A stretch of DNA of 64,000 nt from Methylobacterium sp. SyP6R (GCF_019216885.1 NZ_JAAQRC020000001.1:4591501-4655500); one strand, 5' to 3'; counted from the first letter of the stretch, positions 18,064-27,377 are shown. Numbers and translations: made by a program. Notes: a model not told the origin generated them from the sequence alone.

Positions 18064-18315
18064 CTAATGCCAGCCTTGCCCGAAGCGGCCGGTCGAGTGC
18101 AGCAGGGTGTGCCCGCATTCGAGGCAGAGGTAGCGGGTCTCGACGCCGCCGCCGAACGCCTCGACGACGGGCGTCGAGGCCACCACCATCAGGCGGGCAT
18201 GGGGCCGCTCCTGCCAATGCGCGCGCATCTGGCCGCAGCAGGCCCGGCAGGCCGCGTCGTCGGCGCTCATCGGGGGCGGTGGCCCGAACCGGGCCTGGAA
18301 ACTCTGCTGGGCCAT
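18064..18315 (-). CDS. Small zinc-ribbon-like protein of unknown function
   Basis: An 83-residue protein with two candidate zinc-binding knuckles: CRACC near residues 23-27 and CLECGH at about 63-68, joined by a short strand-rich stretch (ARLMVVASTPVVEAF). No catalytic motif, signal peptide or membrane helix is visible. Base composition matches the neighbours. It may be a small nucleic-acid or protein-binding module; I do not recognise a named family. Confidence 0.65.
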   Translation of the reverse strand: MAQQSFQARFGPPPPMSADDAACRACCGQMRAHWQERPHARLMVVASTPVVEAFGGGVETRYLCLECGHTLLHSTGRFGQGWH

Positions 18316-18663
18316 GCGGCGTCGATCTTGTGCGGTTCAAGCCGCATCCGAAACGATCCCGGATGGGAAGGTCCGTCGGCCCCACGGGATCAGCAAGAAC
18401 GGGACCGGCGGGAGCGGTGAAAACCGGGCGGGCGGCCGTCCGCTCGGGGTTGATCGGGCGGTAGCGCAGCGGCCCGACCGATACGGCCCAGCCTCATCCG
18501 CGTCACTCCGCCAATCGGACGATAGCACTGTTTCGCGGGATTGCGGCAAGACTGTGCGGAATGCAGCCCTGCACGCGGCGGCGGGTCTCCGGGAACCGTG
18601 ACGTGAGGCGCCGGTTGTCCCGCCGCCGAAGGAGCGGGCCTTCGTCGTGGAAGGAGCCGGTTC
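18316..18663. other. Intergenic region without recognised gene
   Basis: About 350 GC-rich bases lie between the divergent zinc-ribbon gene and the cytochrome gene. No open frame has convincing codon structure and no strong hairpin is seen. The last 15 bases hold the cytochrome gene's AAGGAG ribosome site (18651-18656). It presumably carries the promoter for the dehydrogenase operon. Confidence 0.5.
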
Positions 18664-19974
18664 GTGGTGCGTCGCCGGATCGCCATCGGGCTCGGAGGGG
18701 CTTTTCTCCTCGCGGCGATCGGGTTCGCGGCCGCGTCCTGGCGGCCTGCCCTCGCGCCCGGCGGGCCGACGCCGGCCGAGACCGCGCCCGAGCAGGTCCG
18801 CAAGGGCGCCGTCCTCGCCTCGCTCGGCTACTGCGCCTCCTGCCACACCGCGGAGGATGGCCGGCCCTATGCGGGTGGGCGCGGCGTCGGTACCCCGTTC
18901 GGGACCATCTACGCCACCAACATCACGCCGGACCCGGAGACGGGGATCGGCCGCTACACGCTCGCCGCCTTCACCCGGGCGATGCGCGAGGGCGTCGACC
19001 GCGAGGGGCGCCACCTCTACCCGGCCTTTCCCTACACCCATTACGCCGGCCTGACCGACCCGGACGTCGCCGCCCTCTACGCCTTCGCGATGACCCGCGA
19101 GCCGGTGCGGGCCGAGGCGAAGGCCAACGCCCTGCCCTTCCCGTTCTCCTGGCGCCCGCTCCTCGCCGGCTGGAAGCTGCTGTTCTTCCGCGAGCCCAAC
19201 ATCCCGGCCGATCCGCGCCGGGACGCGGCGTGGCACCGCGGCGCCTATCTCGCCGAGGCCCTGAGCCATTGCGGCGCCTGCCACAGCCCCCGCAACCTGC
19301 TCGGCGCCGAAGTGAGGACGAAGGCCTATTCCGGCGGGGAGGCCGACGGCTGGTGGGTGCCGCCCCTCGACCGCTCCTCGCCCGCGCCGCTCCCCTGGGG
19401 CGAGGCGGATCTCACCCGCTACCTCGCCGAGTGGGACCCGCTCCATGGCGGGGCCGCCGGCCCGATGCGCCCGGTGGTCGAGGCCCATCGGACCGTGCCG
19501 GCCGACGAGATCCGGGCGCTCGCTTCCTACGTCGCGACGCTCTATGGCCGCGGCCCCGCCGGCAGCCGCACCGGCCCTGTCGACCGGGCGATGCCGGCCG
19601 ACGATCCGGCGTTCGCCCGGGGTGCCGCGACCTATGCGGGCGCCTGCGCGGTCTGCCACGAGAGCGGCGGCGGTGCCGCCGGCGGCGTGCCCTACACCAC
19701 CTCCTCGCTCGGCCACCGCACCACCTTGCGGGCACCCGATCCCCGCAACCTGATCCTGGTCCTTCGCGACGGCATCGCCCCGCGGGAGCACGCGCCGGGG
19801 CCGATCATGCCGGCCTATGGGACGACGCTGACGCCGGACCAGACGACCGATCTCGCCGCCTATTTGCGCGCCCGTTTCAGCCCCGACGGACCGTGGCCCC
19901 GCCTCGGCGAGACGGTGCGGGACCTGATGCGCCAAGCCCCCCGCCCCGGCGCCCGGGCCGAGTCAGCGCCTTGA
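18664..19974 (+). CDS. Three-haem c-type cytochrome subunit of a periplasmic dehydrogenase
   Basis: A 436-residue electron-transfer subunit. The N-terminal signal anchor (VRRRIAIGLGGAFLLAAIGFAA) is followed by three haem-binding CXXCH motifs: CASCH, CGACH and CAVCH, each heading a cytochrome c domain. The first carries the segment GTIYATNITPDPETGIG found in alcohol and aldehyde dehydrogenase cytochromes. It starts at GTG 18664 behind AAGGAG. It lies directly upstream of 2Fe-2S and molybdopterin subunits, matching the three-subunit aldehyde dehydrogenase of acetic acid bacteria or nicotinate-type hydroxylases that feed electrons to the ubiquinone/oxidase chain. Confidence 0.9.
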   Translation: MVRRRIAIGLGGAFLLAAIGFAAASWRPALAPGGPTPAETAPEQVRKGAVLASLGYCASCHTAEDGRPYAGGRGVGTPFGTIYATNITPDPETGIGRYTLAAFTRAMREGVDREGRHLYPAFPYTHYAGLTDPDVAALYAFAMTREPVRAEAKANALPFPFSWRPLLAGWKLLFFREPNIPADPRRDAAWHRGAYLAEALSHCGACHSPRNLLGAEVRTKAYSGGEADGWWVPPLDRSSPAPLPWGEADLTRYLAEWDPLHGGAAGPMRPVVEAHRTVPADEIRALASYVATLYGRGPAGSRTGPVDRAMPADDPAFARGAATYAGACAVCHESGGGAAGGVPYTTSSLGHRTTLRAPDPRNLILVLRDGIAPREHAPGPIMPAYGTTLTPDQTTDLAAYLRARFSPDGPWPRLGETVRDLMRQAPRPGARAESAP

Positions 19975-19987
19975 CGAGGAGACGCCG

Positions 19988-20479
19988 ATGCCGATCCTGA
20001 CGGTGAACGGACGCACGCAGAAGGTCGCGGCCGAGCCCGAGACCCCGCTCCTCTACGTTCTGCGCGACGAACTGGGGCTCATCGGGGCCAAGTTCGGCTG
20101 CGGGCTCGGCCAGTGCGGCGCCTGCACGGTGGAGGTCGAGGGACGCGCGGTCCTGTCCTGCCTCACCCCGATCGGCGTGCTGGAGGGACGGTCCGTCACC
20201 ACCGTCGAGGGGCTGGGATCGCCGGAGAATCCGGGCCCGCTCCAGGCCGCCTTCATCGCCGAGAACGCGGCGCAATGCGGCTACTGCATCGCCGGCATGG
20301 TGATGCGGGCCCATGCCCTGCTGCGCTCGAATCCGCATCCGAGCGACGCCGAGATCCGCGACGGCTTGCGGCTCAACCTGTGCCGCTGCGGAACCCATAT
20401 GCGGATCCTCGCCGCCGTGCGCCGCGCCGCCGGCCGGGACGCCGGGCATCCGCCCGCCTCCACGGGAGCGACGCCGTGA
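19988..20479 (+). CDS. 2Fe-2S subunit of xanthine-dehydrogenase-family enzyme (IorA-like)
   Basis: A 163-residue small subunit. The plant-type ferredoxin cluster is held by CGLGQCGAC (about residues 38-46) plus Cys in VLSCL. The C-terminal four-helix domain binds the second cluster through CGYC and CRCG. It carries electrons from the molybdopterin subunit to the cytochrome. It lies 13 bases after the cytochrome stop with GAGGAGA as ribosome site, and its stop overlaps the GTG of the large subunit (GTGA). It has no signal peptide; export would be by piggyback on the Tat leader of the large subunit. Confidence 0.92.
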   Translation: MPILTVNGRTQKVAAEPETPLLYVLRDELGLIGAKFGCGLGQCGACTVEVEGRAVLSCLTPIGVLEGRSVTTVEGLGSPENPGPLQAAFIAENAAQCGYCIAGMVMRAHALLRSNPHPSDAEIRDGLRLNLCRCGTHMRILAAVRRAAGRDAGHPPASTGATP

Positions 20480-22662
20480 CCGCGCTCACCCGGCGCACGC
20501 TCCTCGTCGGCGGCGCGCTCCTCGTCGGGATCGGGCTGCCGCGTCAGGCCCGGGCGGCGCTTCCCGGCAGCCTGGCGCAAGCGCCGCGGATCGATGCCTG
20601 GATCCGGATCGGCGAGGACGGAGCCGTTACGGTGATGACCGGCAAGGCGGAACTCGGCCAGGGCCTCAAGACGGCTTTGATCCAGGTCGCCGCGGAGGAG
20701 CTGGGACTGGAGCCCGCCTCGATACGCCTCGTCACCGCCGATACCGAGCTGACCCCGGACGAAGGCTATACCGCCGGCAGCCACTCGATGCAGGATTCAG
20801 CCACCGCGATCCGGCACGCCGCCGCGGCCGCGCGGGCCCTGCTCCTCGACACCGCCGGGCGCCGTCTCGGCCTCCCGCCGGACGGCTTGCGAATCGACGG
20901 CGGCGCGGTGGCCGCGCCGGACGGGCGGCGCCTCCCGCTCGCCGAGGTCGCCCCGGAGGTCGAACTCGACGCACCGGTGCCCGAGAGGGTCTCCCTTCGC
21001 GATCCGGCGACTTACACCCTCGTCGGCCAGCCGCTGCCGCGGGTCGACATCCCCGCCAAGGTCGCGGGCGGCGCAGCCTATGTCCAGGATATCCGCGCGC
21101 CGGGCATGGTCCATGCGCGGATCGTGCGCCCGCCTCGCCCCGGCGCCCGGCTCGTGAACGTCGACGCGGACGCGGTCGCCTCCCGCCCCGGGGTGATCCG
21201 GGTGCATCGCGACGGCAGTTTCCTGGCGGTGCTAGCCGAGCGCGAATACGCCGCCGTGACGGCGATGCGGGCGCTCGCCAAGGGAGCGGTCTGGCAGGGC
21301 GGCACGCCGGTGCCGGAGCCGGACGCGCTCTTCTCCGACCTCGCCGGGATGCCGGCGAAGCGGACGCTCATCCACGCGGCCGGCCTCGATGCGCCGGTGC
21401 CGCCGGGACGCCGGATCGCCGCGCAGTACCGCCGGCGCTACCAGATGCACGGCTCGATCGGCCCGTCCTGCGCGGTGGCCGAATTCGACGGCAGCCGCCT
21501 CACCGTGTGGTCGCATGCGCAAGGGATGTTCCCCCTGCGCAAGGCGCTCGCCGAGATGCTGGCCTTGCCCGAGGAGCAGGTTCGCTGCATCCACGTCGAG
21601 GGTTCGGGCTGCTACGGCCATAACGGCGCCGACGACGCCGCGGGCGACGCGGCGTTGCTCGCCCGCGCCCTCCCCGGCCGGCCGGTGCGGGTGCAATATA
21701 CCCGCGAGCAGGAGCACCTGTGGGAGCCCTATGGCGGCGCGATGATGACGGAGGCCTCCGCCGTGCTGGGGCCGGACGGGCGGATCGCCGACTGGGATTA
21801 CGCGGTGCGCAGCCCGACCCACCTCACCCGCCCGCCGGGTGCGGGCCAGTTGCTCTCGGCCCGGATGCTGGAGACGCCTTTTGCCGCCCCACCCCCGAAG
21901 GCGCTGCCGCAGCCCGAGGGCGGCGGCGACCGCAACGCCATCCCGCTCTATCGTCTGCCCCGGGCCCGGGTGGCGCACGACTTCGTCTCCGACATGCCGC
22001 TCAGGGTCTCGGCCCTGCGCAGCCTCGGCGCCTACATGAACGTGTTCTCGATCGAGAGTTTTTGCGACGAACTCGCCGATGCGGCGGGCGCCGATCCGGT
22101 CGCGTTCCGCTTGAAGCATCTCGACGATCCGCGGGCCCGCGCCGTGATCGAGGCCGCCGCCTCCCGCTTCGGCTGGGGGCAGGCGCTCCCGAAGGGCCGC
22201 GGCGCCGGCTTCGCCTTCGCGCGCTACAAGAACCTCGCGGCCTATTGCGCGCTCGCCGTCGAGGTGGAGGTGACGCGCGAGAGCGGCCGGGTCCGGCTGG
22301 TGCGGGCGCAAGCTGCGGTCGATGCCGGCCAGGTCGTCAACCCCCACGGCATCCGCGACCAGATCGAGGGCGGGATCATCCAGGCGATGAGCTGGAGCCT
22401 GTTCGAGGCGGTGGCGCACGATGCGGAGGGGCCGACGAGCCGCGACTGGAGCACCTACCCGATCGCCCGCTTCCCCGACATTCCCGAGCGCCTCGACGTC
22501 CACCTGATCGACCGTCCCGGCCAGCCTTTCCTCGGTGCCGGCGAGGTCGCGCAGGGGCCGACGGCGGCGGCGCTCGGCAATGCGATCCGGCGGGCGGCGG
22601 GGGTGCGCCTGCGCGAATTGCCGATGCGACCGGAGATGGTGAAGGCGGCGATCGGGGTGTGA
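20476..22662 (+). CDS. Molybdopterin-binding large subunit, IorB-like aldehyde/heteroaromatic dehydrogenase
   Basis: The 728-residue catalytic subunit of a xanthine-oxidase-family enzyme, exported by a Tat leader (LTRRTLLVGGALLVGIGLPRQ). Molybdopterin-binding segments include GKAELGQGLKT, GSHSMQDS, GSGCYGHNGADDAAGDAALLA and the C-terminal GAGEVAQGPTAAALGNAI, whose Glu matches the catalytic base. The GTG start at 20476 overlaps the stop of the 2Fe-2S gene; an upstream in-frame extension would run entirely through that gene. Substrate is uncertain: aldehydes (AldFGH-like), nicotinate or isoquinoline types are all possible. No maturation XdhC is seen nearby. Confidence 0.9.
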   Translation: MTALTRRTLLVGGALLVGIGLPRQARAALPGSLAQAPRIDAWIRIGEDGAVTVMTGKAELGQGLKTALIQVAAEELGLEPASIRLVTADTELTPDEGYTAGSHSMQDSATAIRHAAAAARALLLDTAGRRLGLPPDGLRIDGGAVAAPDGRRLPLAEVAPEVELDAPVPERVSLRDPATYTLVGQPLPRVDIPAKVAGGAAYVQDIRAPGMVHARIVRPPRPGARLVNVDADAVASRPGVIRVHRDGSFLAVLAEREYAAVTAMRALAKGAVWQGGTPVPEPDALFSDLAGMPAKRTLIHAAGLDAPVPPGRRIAAQYRRRYQMHGSIGPSCAVAEFDGSRLTVWSHAQGMFPLRKALAEMLALPEEQVRCIHVEGSGCYGHNGADDAAGDAALLARALPGRPVRVQYTREQEHLWEPYGGAMMTEASAVLGPDGRIADWDYAVRSPTHLTRPPGAGQLLSARMLETPFAAPPPKALPQPEGGGDRNAIPLYRLPRARVAHDFVSDMPLRVSALRSLGAYMNVFSIESFCDELADAAGADPVAFRLKHLDDPRARAVIEAAASRFGWGQALPKGRGAGFAFARYKNLAAYCALAVEVEVTRESGRVRLVRAQAAVDAGQVVNPHGIRDQIEGGIIQAMSWSLFEAVAHDAEGPTSRDWSTYPIARFPDIPERLDVHLIDRPGQPFLGAGEVAQGPTAAALGNAIRRAAGVRLRELPMRPEMVKAAIGV

Positions 22663-22739
22663 TCCCAACGATCGCAAGACAACGGCCGTTGGCCGCGGTC
22701 GCGATACACGACAAAACTGGCACCGTCGCAGCTGCCTGT

Positions 22740-22878
22740 CCCACCCACGACCTCATCCTGAGGTGTTAGTGGATCGAAGATCGACTGACCTCGAAGGAGG
22801 GCTCCAGACATCTGCGAGCTTCCTGGAGCCCTCCTTCGAGGCTGCTACGCAGCACCTCAGGATGAGGTCGTGGATGGG
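22740..22878. repeat. Large nested inverted repeat (family A)
   Basis: The outer arms, 22740-22765 and 22853-22878, match over 26 bases with one mismatch. The inner arms, 22789-22807 and 22823-22841, match perfectly over 19 bases (core CGAAGGAGGGCTCC). The whole can fold into one long hairpin. It lies between convergent genes. Such nested palindromes are common intergenic repeats in methylobacteria and bradyrhizobia. Confidence 0.8.
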
Positions 22879-22957
22879 AAAACAGGTCGTGCCCGAGATC
22901 GACATCAACGCGTCGACGTCTTGGGCCGTCGGCATGACCCTCGGGCAACTCCGTCGC

Positions 22958-23581
22958 TCAATCGCGGTCCAGAACTTCCTTCGAGGCGACGGTGGTGTCG
23001 TCCTTCAGGTGGTAGACCAGCGGCACGCCGGTATGGAGTTCGAGGCCGGGAATCGTCTCGGTGGTGAGGCCGTCGAGCACCATCACCAGGGCGCGGAGCG
23101 AGTTGCCGTGGGCCGCGACCAGCACGCGCTCGCCGCGCATCACCCGAGGCAGGATCTCCCGCATCGTGTAGGGCAGCACCCGGGCCACGGTGTCCTTCAG
23201 GCTCTCGCCGCCGGGCGGGGGCACGTCGTAGGAGCGGCGCCAGACATGCACCTGCTCCTCTCCCCACTTGGCGCGGGCATCGTCCTTGTTGAGGCCCGAG
23301 AGGTCGCCGTAATCGCGCTCGTTGAGGGCGGCGTCGGCGTGGGTCGGCAGGCCGGACTGGCCGAGCTCCTCCAGGATCAGCGCGCAGGTGCGCTGGGCCC
23401 GGGTAAGGTCCGAGGTGAAGGCGACGTCGAACTGCACGCCCTTCGCCTTCAGCCGTCGCCCGGCCGCCCGCGCCTCCTCGACGCCGAGCTCGGTGAGCCC
23501 GGGATCCTTCCAGCCGGTGAACAGGTTCTTCAGGTTCCACTCGCTCTGGCCGTGGCGCGCGAGGACGAGAAGACGCTCCAT
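22958..23581 (-). CDS. gpmA: 2,3-bisphosphoglycerate-dependent phosphoglycerate mutase
   Basis: A glycolytic enzyme interconverting 3- and 2-phosphoglycerate. The 207 residues begin with the phosphohistidine motif [10 protein letters not shown] (His10). They also contain [11 protein letters not shown], the proton donor region [11 protein letters not shown] and the second active-site His in [11 protein letters not shown]. It is shorter than the 250-residue E. coli form but normal for alphaproteobacteria. It lies 37 bases downstream of dapB on the same strand and is probably co-transcribed with it. Confidence 0.93.
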   Translation of the reverse strand: MERLLVLARHGQSEWNLKNLFTGWKDPGLTELGVEEARAAGRRLKAKGVQFDVAFTSDLTRAQRTCALILEELGQSGLPTHADAALNERDYGDLSGLNKDDARAKWGEEQVHVWRRSYDVPPPGGESLKDTVARVLPYTMREILPRVMRGERVLVAAHGNSLRALVMVLDGLTTETIPGLELHTGVPLVYHLKDDTTVASKEVLDRD

Positions 23582-23618
23582 GATGCGTATCGCTCCGTGA
23601 TCTCAAGGAAACAGGGTT

Positions 23619-24416
23619 TCAGAGGCCCAGCACGTCGTCCATGCCGTAGAAGCCGGGCTCGCGGGATTGCGCCCAGAGGGCGGCCTTGACGGCACCGGCG
23701 GCGAAGAGGCCGCGGTCGCTCGCCAGATGGGTGAGTTCGATGCGCTCGCCGGCACCGGCGAAGATCACGCTGTGCTCGCCGACCACGCTGCCGCCGCGGA
23801 GCGTCGCGAAGCCGATCGTCCCGGGCTCGCGCGGGCCGGTATGGCCGTCGCGCACCGCCACCTTGCGCTGGCTGAGCGCCACGCCCCGGCCTTCCGCCGC
23901 CGCCTCGCCGAGCAGCAGCGCCGTGCCGGAGGGCGCGTCCACCTTGTGGCGGTGGTGCATCTCCAGGATCTCGATGTCGAACTCGTCGCCGAGGGTGGCG
24001 GCCACCTTGCGCACCAGGCCGGCCAGCAGGTTGACGCCGAGCGACATGTTGCCCGACTGCACGATCCGGGCGTGGAACGCCGCCGCCTTGAGCTTGGCGA
24101 GATCGTCCGGCGACAGGCCGGTGGTGCCGACCACGTGGACGATGCGGGCCTGGGCGGCGAGTTCGGCGTAGAACACCGTCGCGGCCGGTGCCGTGAAGTC
24201 GAGGACGCCGTCGGCCTCGGCGAAGACGGGAAGCGGATCGTCGGTGACCGCGACGCCGAGCGGCGGCAGCCCGGCGAGCACGCCGGCATCCTGGCCCAAA
24301 GCCGGCGAACCCTCGCGCTCGATCGCCCCGGAGAGCGTGCAGCCCTCGGTCTCGGCCACGGCCTGGATCAGCATCCGCCCCATGCGCCCGGAGGCGCCGA
24401 CGACGACGAGACGCAT
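23619..24416 (-). CDS. dapB: 4-hydroxy-tetrahydrodipicolinate reductase
   Basis: Lysine/diaminopimelate biosynthesis enzyme, 265 residues. The N-terminal Rossmann domain has [10 protein letters not shown] (residues 5-14). The substrate domain carries [16 protein letters not shown] with the catalytic His and Lys, and the VGTTGL and SGNMSLGVN segments of the family. It starts at ATG 24416 and is the first gene of a short operon with gpmA. Confidence 0.95.
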   Translation of the reverse strand: MRLVVVGASGRMGRMLIQAVAETEGCTLSGAIEREGSPALGQDAGVLAGLPPLGVAVTDDPLPVFAEADGVLDFTAPAATVFYAELAAQARIVHVVGTTGLSPDDLAKLKAAAFHARIVQSGNMSLGVNLLAGLVRKVAATLGDEFDIEILEMHHRHKVDAPSGTALLLGEAAAEGRGVALSQRKVAVRDGHTGPREPGTIGFATLRGGSVVGEHSVIFAGAGERIELTHLASDRGLFAAGAVKAALWAQSREPGFYGMDDVLGL

Positions 24417-24647
24417 GGGTCACGATCCTTGTCTTGGCGGCCTCCGGCCGCACTCGCCTCGTATGGGCGGCTCACGGCCGCACGTCCGGGCCTCGTACAG
24501 GGGTCGGCGGGTGCTGCCAAGGCGAGCCCGGAAGAAAGCGCAACCCGGCCGAAAGACCGAGAGCCGAGAAAGACGCTCCCGGGGATATGCGCCGGACCAC
24601 GATGGCCCCATCTTATCCCGCAGTGCAGCAATCGCGCCGGAGATCCC

Positions 24648-25679
24648 ATGGCCTTTCGGTTCGTTCCCGGACGCACGACCCGCCGCGCCGCCAGCGGCGC
24701 GGTGCAGGTCCTGCGCGCCACCGCCAAGGCGAATGCCGCCGCGGCGCGCCGCACCGGCGCCCTGATGCAGCGCGGCGCCGAGGCGCTGAAGAAGGACGAG
24801 CCGGCGCACAGGCCGCCGGGGCGCTTCATCGAGGTCGACGGGGTGCGGGTGCACGCGATCGTCCGCGGCAAGGGCCGGCCGGTGGTGCTGATCCACGGCA
24901 ACGGGACGATGGCGGAGGATTTCGTCATCTGCGGGCTGGTGGAGCAACTGGCCAAGCATTACCGCGTCATCGCGATCGACCGGCCGGGCTTCGGCCATAC
25001 CGAGCGGCCGCGGCACTGGGTCTGGACCGCCGCCGCGCAGGCGCGGCTCGTCGGGCACGTGCTCGCCGCCCTCAACGTCGAGCGGCCGGTGGTGGTCGGC
25101 CATTCCTGGGGCACCCTGGTGGCGCTGGCCCTCGCCATCCACGAAGGCCTCGACCTGCGCGGGCTGGTGCTGCTCTCCGGCTATTACTATCCGGGCCGGC
25201 GGGCCGACGTGGCATTGATCTCGGCCCTCGCCGTGCCCGGCCTCGGCGACGCGGCCCGCGCCCTGACGCCGGGAGCGGTCGGGCGGGCGCTGGCGCCGCA
25301 GGTCTTCCGCCACGTCTTCAAGCCGCAAGCCGTGCCGGCCCGGTTCACCGCGCGCTTTCCCGTCGCGCTCTCGCTCTCGGCCACGCAAGCGCGGGCGAGC
25401 GCCGAGGACACCGCCAGCATGAACGCCGCCGCCGCCCTGTCGCAGCCCCATTATGCGGCGCTGCGCCTGCCGGTGGCGATCCTGTCGGGGGACGCCGATG
25501 CCGTCGTCGACCCGGCCGAGCAATCCTGCCGCCTGCACGCGGAGGTGGCGGGCAGCACCCTGACCCTGCTGCCGGGCCAGGGCCACATGATCCACTATTC
25601 GGCCAAGGCCCGGATCCTGCGGGCGATCACGGCGCAGATGGCGCTCACGGGCCGGCGGCTGTCCTGGCAGTCGCGATGA
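24648..25679 (+). CDS. Alpha/beta hydrolase
   Basis: A 343-residue hydrolase. After an unusual basic, Ala-rich N-terminal helix (residues 1-55, possibly a peripheral membrane or binding segment), the fold begins at IEVDGVRVHAIVRG. The oxyanion region is LIHGNGT, the nucleophile elbow GHSWGT (Ser about 150), the acid in GDADAVVDP and the His in GQGHMIHY. The start is at ATG 24648; a much longer upstream reading overlaps dapB and is rejected. The last 35 bases overlap the convergent marC gene. The substrate is unknown. Confidence 0.88.
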   Translation: MAFRFVPGRTTRRAASGAVQVLRATAKANAAAARRTGALMQRGAEALKKDEPAHRPPGRFIEVDGVRVHAIVRGKGRPVVLIHGNGTMAEDFVICGLVEQLAKHYRVIAIDRPGFGHTERPRHWVWTAAAQARLVGHVLAALNVERPVVVGHSWGTLVALALAIHEGLDLRGLVLLSGYYYPGRRADVALISALAVPGLGDAARALTPGAVGRALAPQVFRHVFKPQAVPARFTARFPVALSLSATQARASAEDTASMNAAAALSQPHYAALRLPVAILSGDADAVVDPAEQSCRLHAEVAGSTLTLLPGQGHMIHYSAKARILRAITAQMALTGRRLSWQSR

Positions 25680-26364
25680 GCGGTCCCAGCACGTCGGTGA
25701 TTCCGGTCAGCGTGATCTGGGTGCCGACGCAGAGGAGCAGGAAGGCGGCGAGCCGCCCGAGCACCCGGGCCCGGGCGTGCCCGAGCCGCTCCACCAGCCG
25801 GTCGGCGGAGGCATAGGCCAGCAGCACCATCAGGGCGATGACCAGCGAGGCCGCCGAGGCGCCTGCGAGATAGGCGATCCGGTCGACGCCGCGATCCGGC
25901 CGGCCGGCGCCGAGCGCGATCGCCACCGCGATGGTGCCGGGCCCGGTGGTGAAGGGCAGCGTCAGGGGAAAGAACGCGATCTCGGCGAGCGCGGTCGGCT
26001 CGGGGCCGTCCTCGCTGCCCTGGACCGGCTCGGCCTGGGCGGTCTTGCGCGCCTCGCGCTGCTCGGGCGCGGCCAGAAGGCTCCAGGCCTGCGCCGCCAC
26101 CACGAGGCCGCCGGCGATGCGCAACGCCGCGAGCGAGATGCCGAAGAAGCTGAGCACCGACGCCCCGGCCCAGAGCGAGACCAGCATCACGGCGGCCGCG
26201 TAGACGCCAATGCGGCGCGACAGCCACGTGCGCTCGTCGTGGCTGCGGCCGGCCGTCACCTGCGCGAAGATCAGCGCCGCACCGGGCGGGTTGACGATCG
26301 AGAACAGGGCCGAGAAGGCCAAGAGGAAGCTCTGAGCTGCGGCCTCCGCGCCCGGAAACGGCAT
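25645..26364 (-). CDS. MarC-family integral membrane protein
   Basis: A 239-residue inner-membrane protein with six predicted hydrophobic segments (for example SFLLAFSALFSIVNPPGAALIF and the FTTGPGTIAVAIALGAG region). The NPPG in helix 1 and TGPGTIA motif are hallmarks of MarC/SNARE-associated transporters of unknown substrate. A charged cytoplasmic loop (residues about 105-130) is acidic. The start codon shares one base with the stop of the upstream methyltransferase gene, so the two are coupled. Its 3' end overlaps the convergent hydrolase gene by 35 bases. Confidence 0.85.
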   Translation of the reverse strand: MPFPGAEAAAQSFLLAFSALFSIVNPPGAALIFAQVTAGRSHDERTWLSRRIGVYAAAVMLVSLWAGASVLSFFGISLAALRIAGGLVVAAQAWSLLAAPEQREARKTAQAEPVQGSEDGPEPTALAEIAFFPLTLPFTTGPGTIAVAIALGAGRPDRGVDRIAYLAGASAASLVIALMVLLAYASADRLVERLGHARARVLGRLAAFLLLCVGTQITLTGITDVLGPLIATARTAAGP

Positions 26365-27113
26365 CACGCGCCACCCGGTACCGGGGCGGGCACCGGCACC
26401 GGCACCGGCAGCACCCGGGCACGCAGGCGCGCCGCCTTGCGGGCCTGGACCGCCACCGGACGGTGGAGCTGCTTCGTCGCCTCGACCACGTGCAGGCCGG
26501 CGAAGGGCAGCGACAGGCCGGTGCCGACCCGCTCCCAGGCGCTCGCGGTCTTCACGGTGAGCCAGCCCTCCACGGGCGGCACGTAGAGGGTCTCGGCCCA
26601 GTCCTCGGGGGAGAAGAGCGTCTCGCGCATCAGGCGTCCGAGCTGCGAGCGGCTGTAGGGCTGGCCGTGGCCGAAGGGCGTGGCGTCCCGCCGCGCCCAC
26701 AGGCCGCGGCGGTTGGGAACCGCGACGATCAGCCGGCCGCCGGGGGTGAGCACGCGCCAGACCTCCTGCATCAGCTCGGCCGGGCTCTCCACCGCCTCGA
26801 TGGCGTGGATCAAGAGCACCCGGTCGAGGGCCGAGTCGGGCAGCGGCATCATGGTGGGATCGACGAGGCAGGAGGCCGAGCGGCCGGAACCCGGCCAGTT
26901 CGTCACGCCCTGCGTCGCCGGCATGAAGGCCATGGTCCGCTCGGCGGCGTGCCGCACCGGGCCGAGATAGGGCACCGCGTAGCCGAGGCCCATCACCCGG
27001 AGTCCTGAGACCGAGCCGAGCATGCGGTGGACCGTGCGGCCGACGAGACGCTGCGCCACCGCCCCGAGGGGGCTGGCGTAGAAGGCGCGCAGGTCGGTGA
27101 CGTCGAGGCTCAT
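26364..27113 (-). CDS. Class I SAM-dependent methyltransferase
   Basis: A 249-residue methyltransferase. The glycine-rich SAM loop is VMGLGYAVPYLG, the later strand LDRVLLIHAIEAVE and the post-core PGGRLIVAVPNRRGLWAR element matches methyltransferase-11-like enzymes. The start at 27113 (MSLDVTD) is the likeliest; Met codons at 27155 and 27197 are possible. The C-terminus ends in an alternating Pro-Val tail encoded by a CACCGG hexamer repeat (about 26386-26410), unlike the rest of the protein. It is coupled to marC. The methyl acceptor is unknown. Confidence 0.82.
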   Translation of the reverse strand: MSLDVTDLRAFYASPLGAVAQRLVGRTVHRMLGSVSGLRVMGLGYAVPYLGPVRHAAERTMAFMPATQGVTNWPGSGRSASCLVDPTMMPLPDSALDRVLLIHAIEAVESPAELMQEVWRVLTPGGRLIVAVPNRRGLWARRDATPFGHGQPYSRSQLGRLMRETLFSPEDWAETLYVPPVEGWLTVKTASAWERVGTGLSLPFAGLHVVEATKQLHRPVAVQARKAARLRARVLPVPVPVPAPVPGGA

Positions 27114-27195
27114 CGGGTCTCGGGGTCGAGGGGCGGCGGGCGTGAGCGCGCTCATGCCGTGGAAACCATGAATGGGGAGTGGCGCGAAGCGCGGC

Positions 27196-27223
27196 AAGGC
27201 GTCAACCCCAAGGCGTCAACCCC
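27196..27223. repeat. 14-bp tandem duplication in promoter region
   Basis: AAGGCGTCAACCCC occurs twice in direct succession between the divergent methyltransferase and gloB genes. The function is unknown and it may be a simple slippage product. Confidence 0.6.
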
Positions 27224-27377
27224 GAGGCTTGCCCCCCGACGGCGACCCCGTGCACGCCCCGCTCTTCGCGCCGGCCCGGTCGCGCGGGCGTGGATTCGCC
27301 CTATCTCGCTGCAGGAGATTCCCGCCGGGAGCCCGGCGAAGAATCCTGTCCCGTGAATCCTTCGAGGAGGCGCCGCC

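Noticed and set aside
22740..22878. CRISPR array or transposon with transposase
   Set aside because: The repeats are inverted and nested, not direct with spacers, and no transposase gene is nearby. No CRISPR array was seen anywhere in the window.
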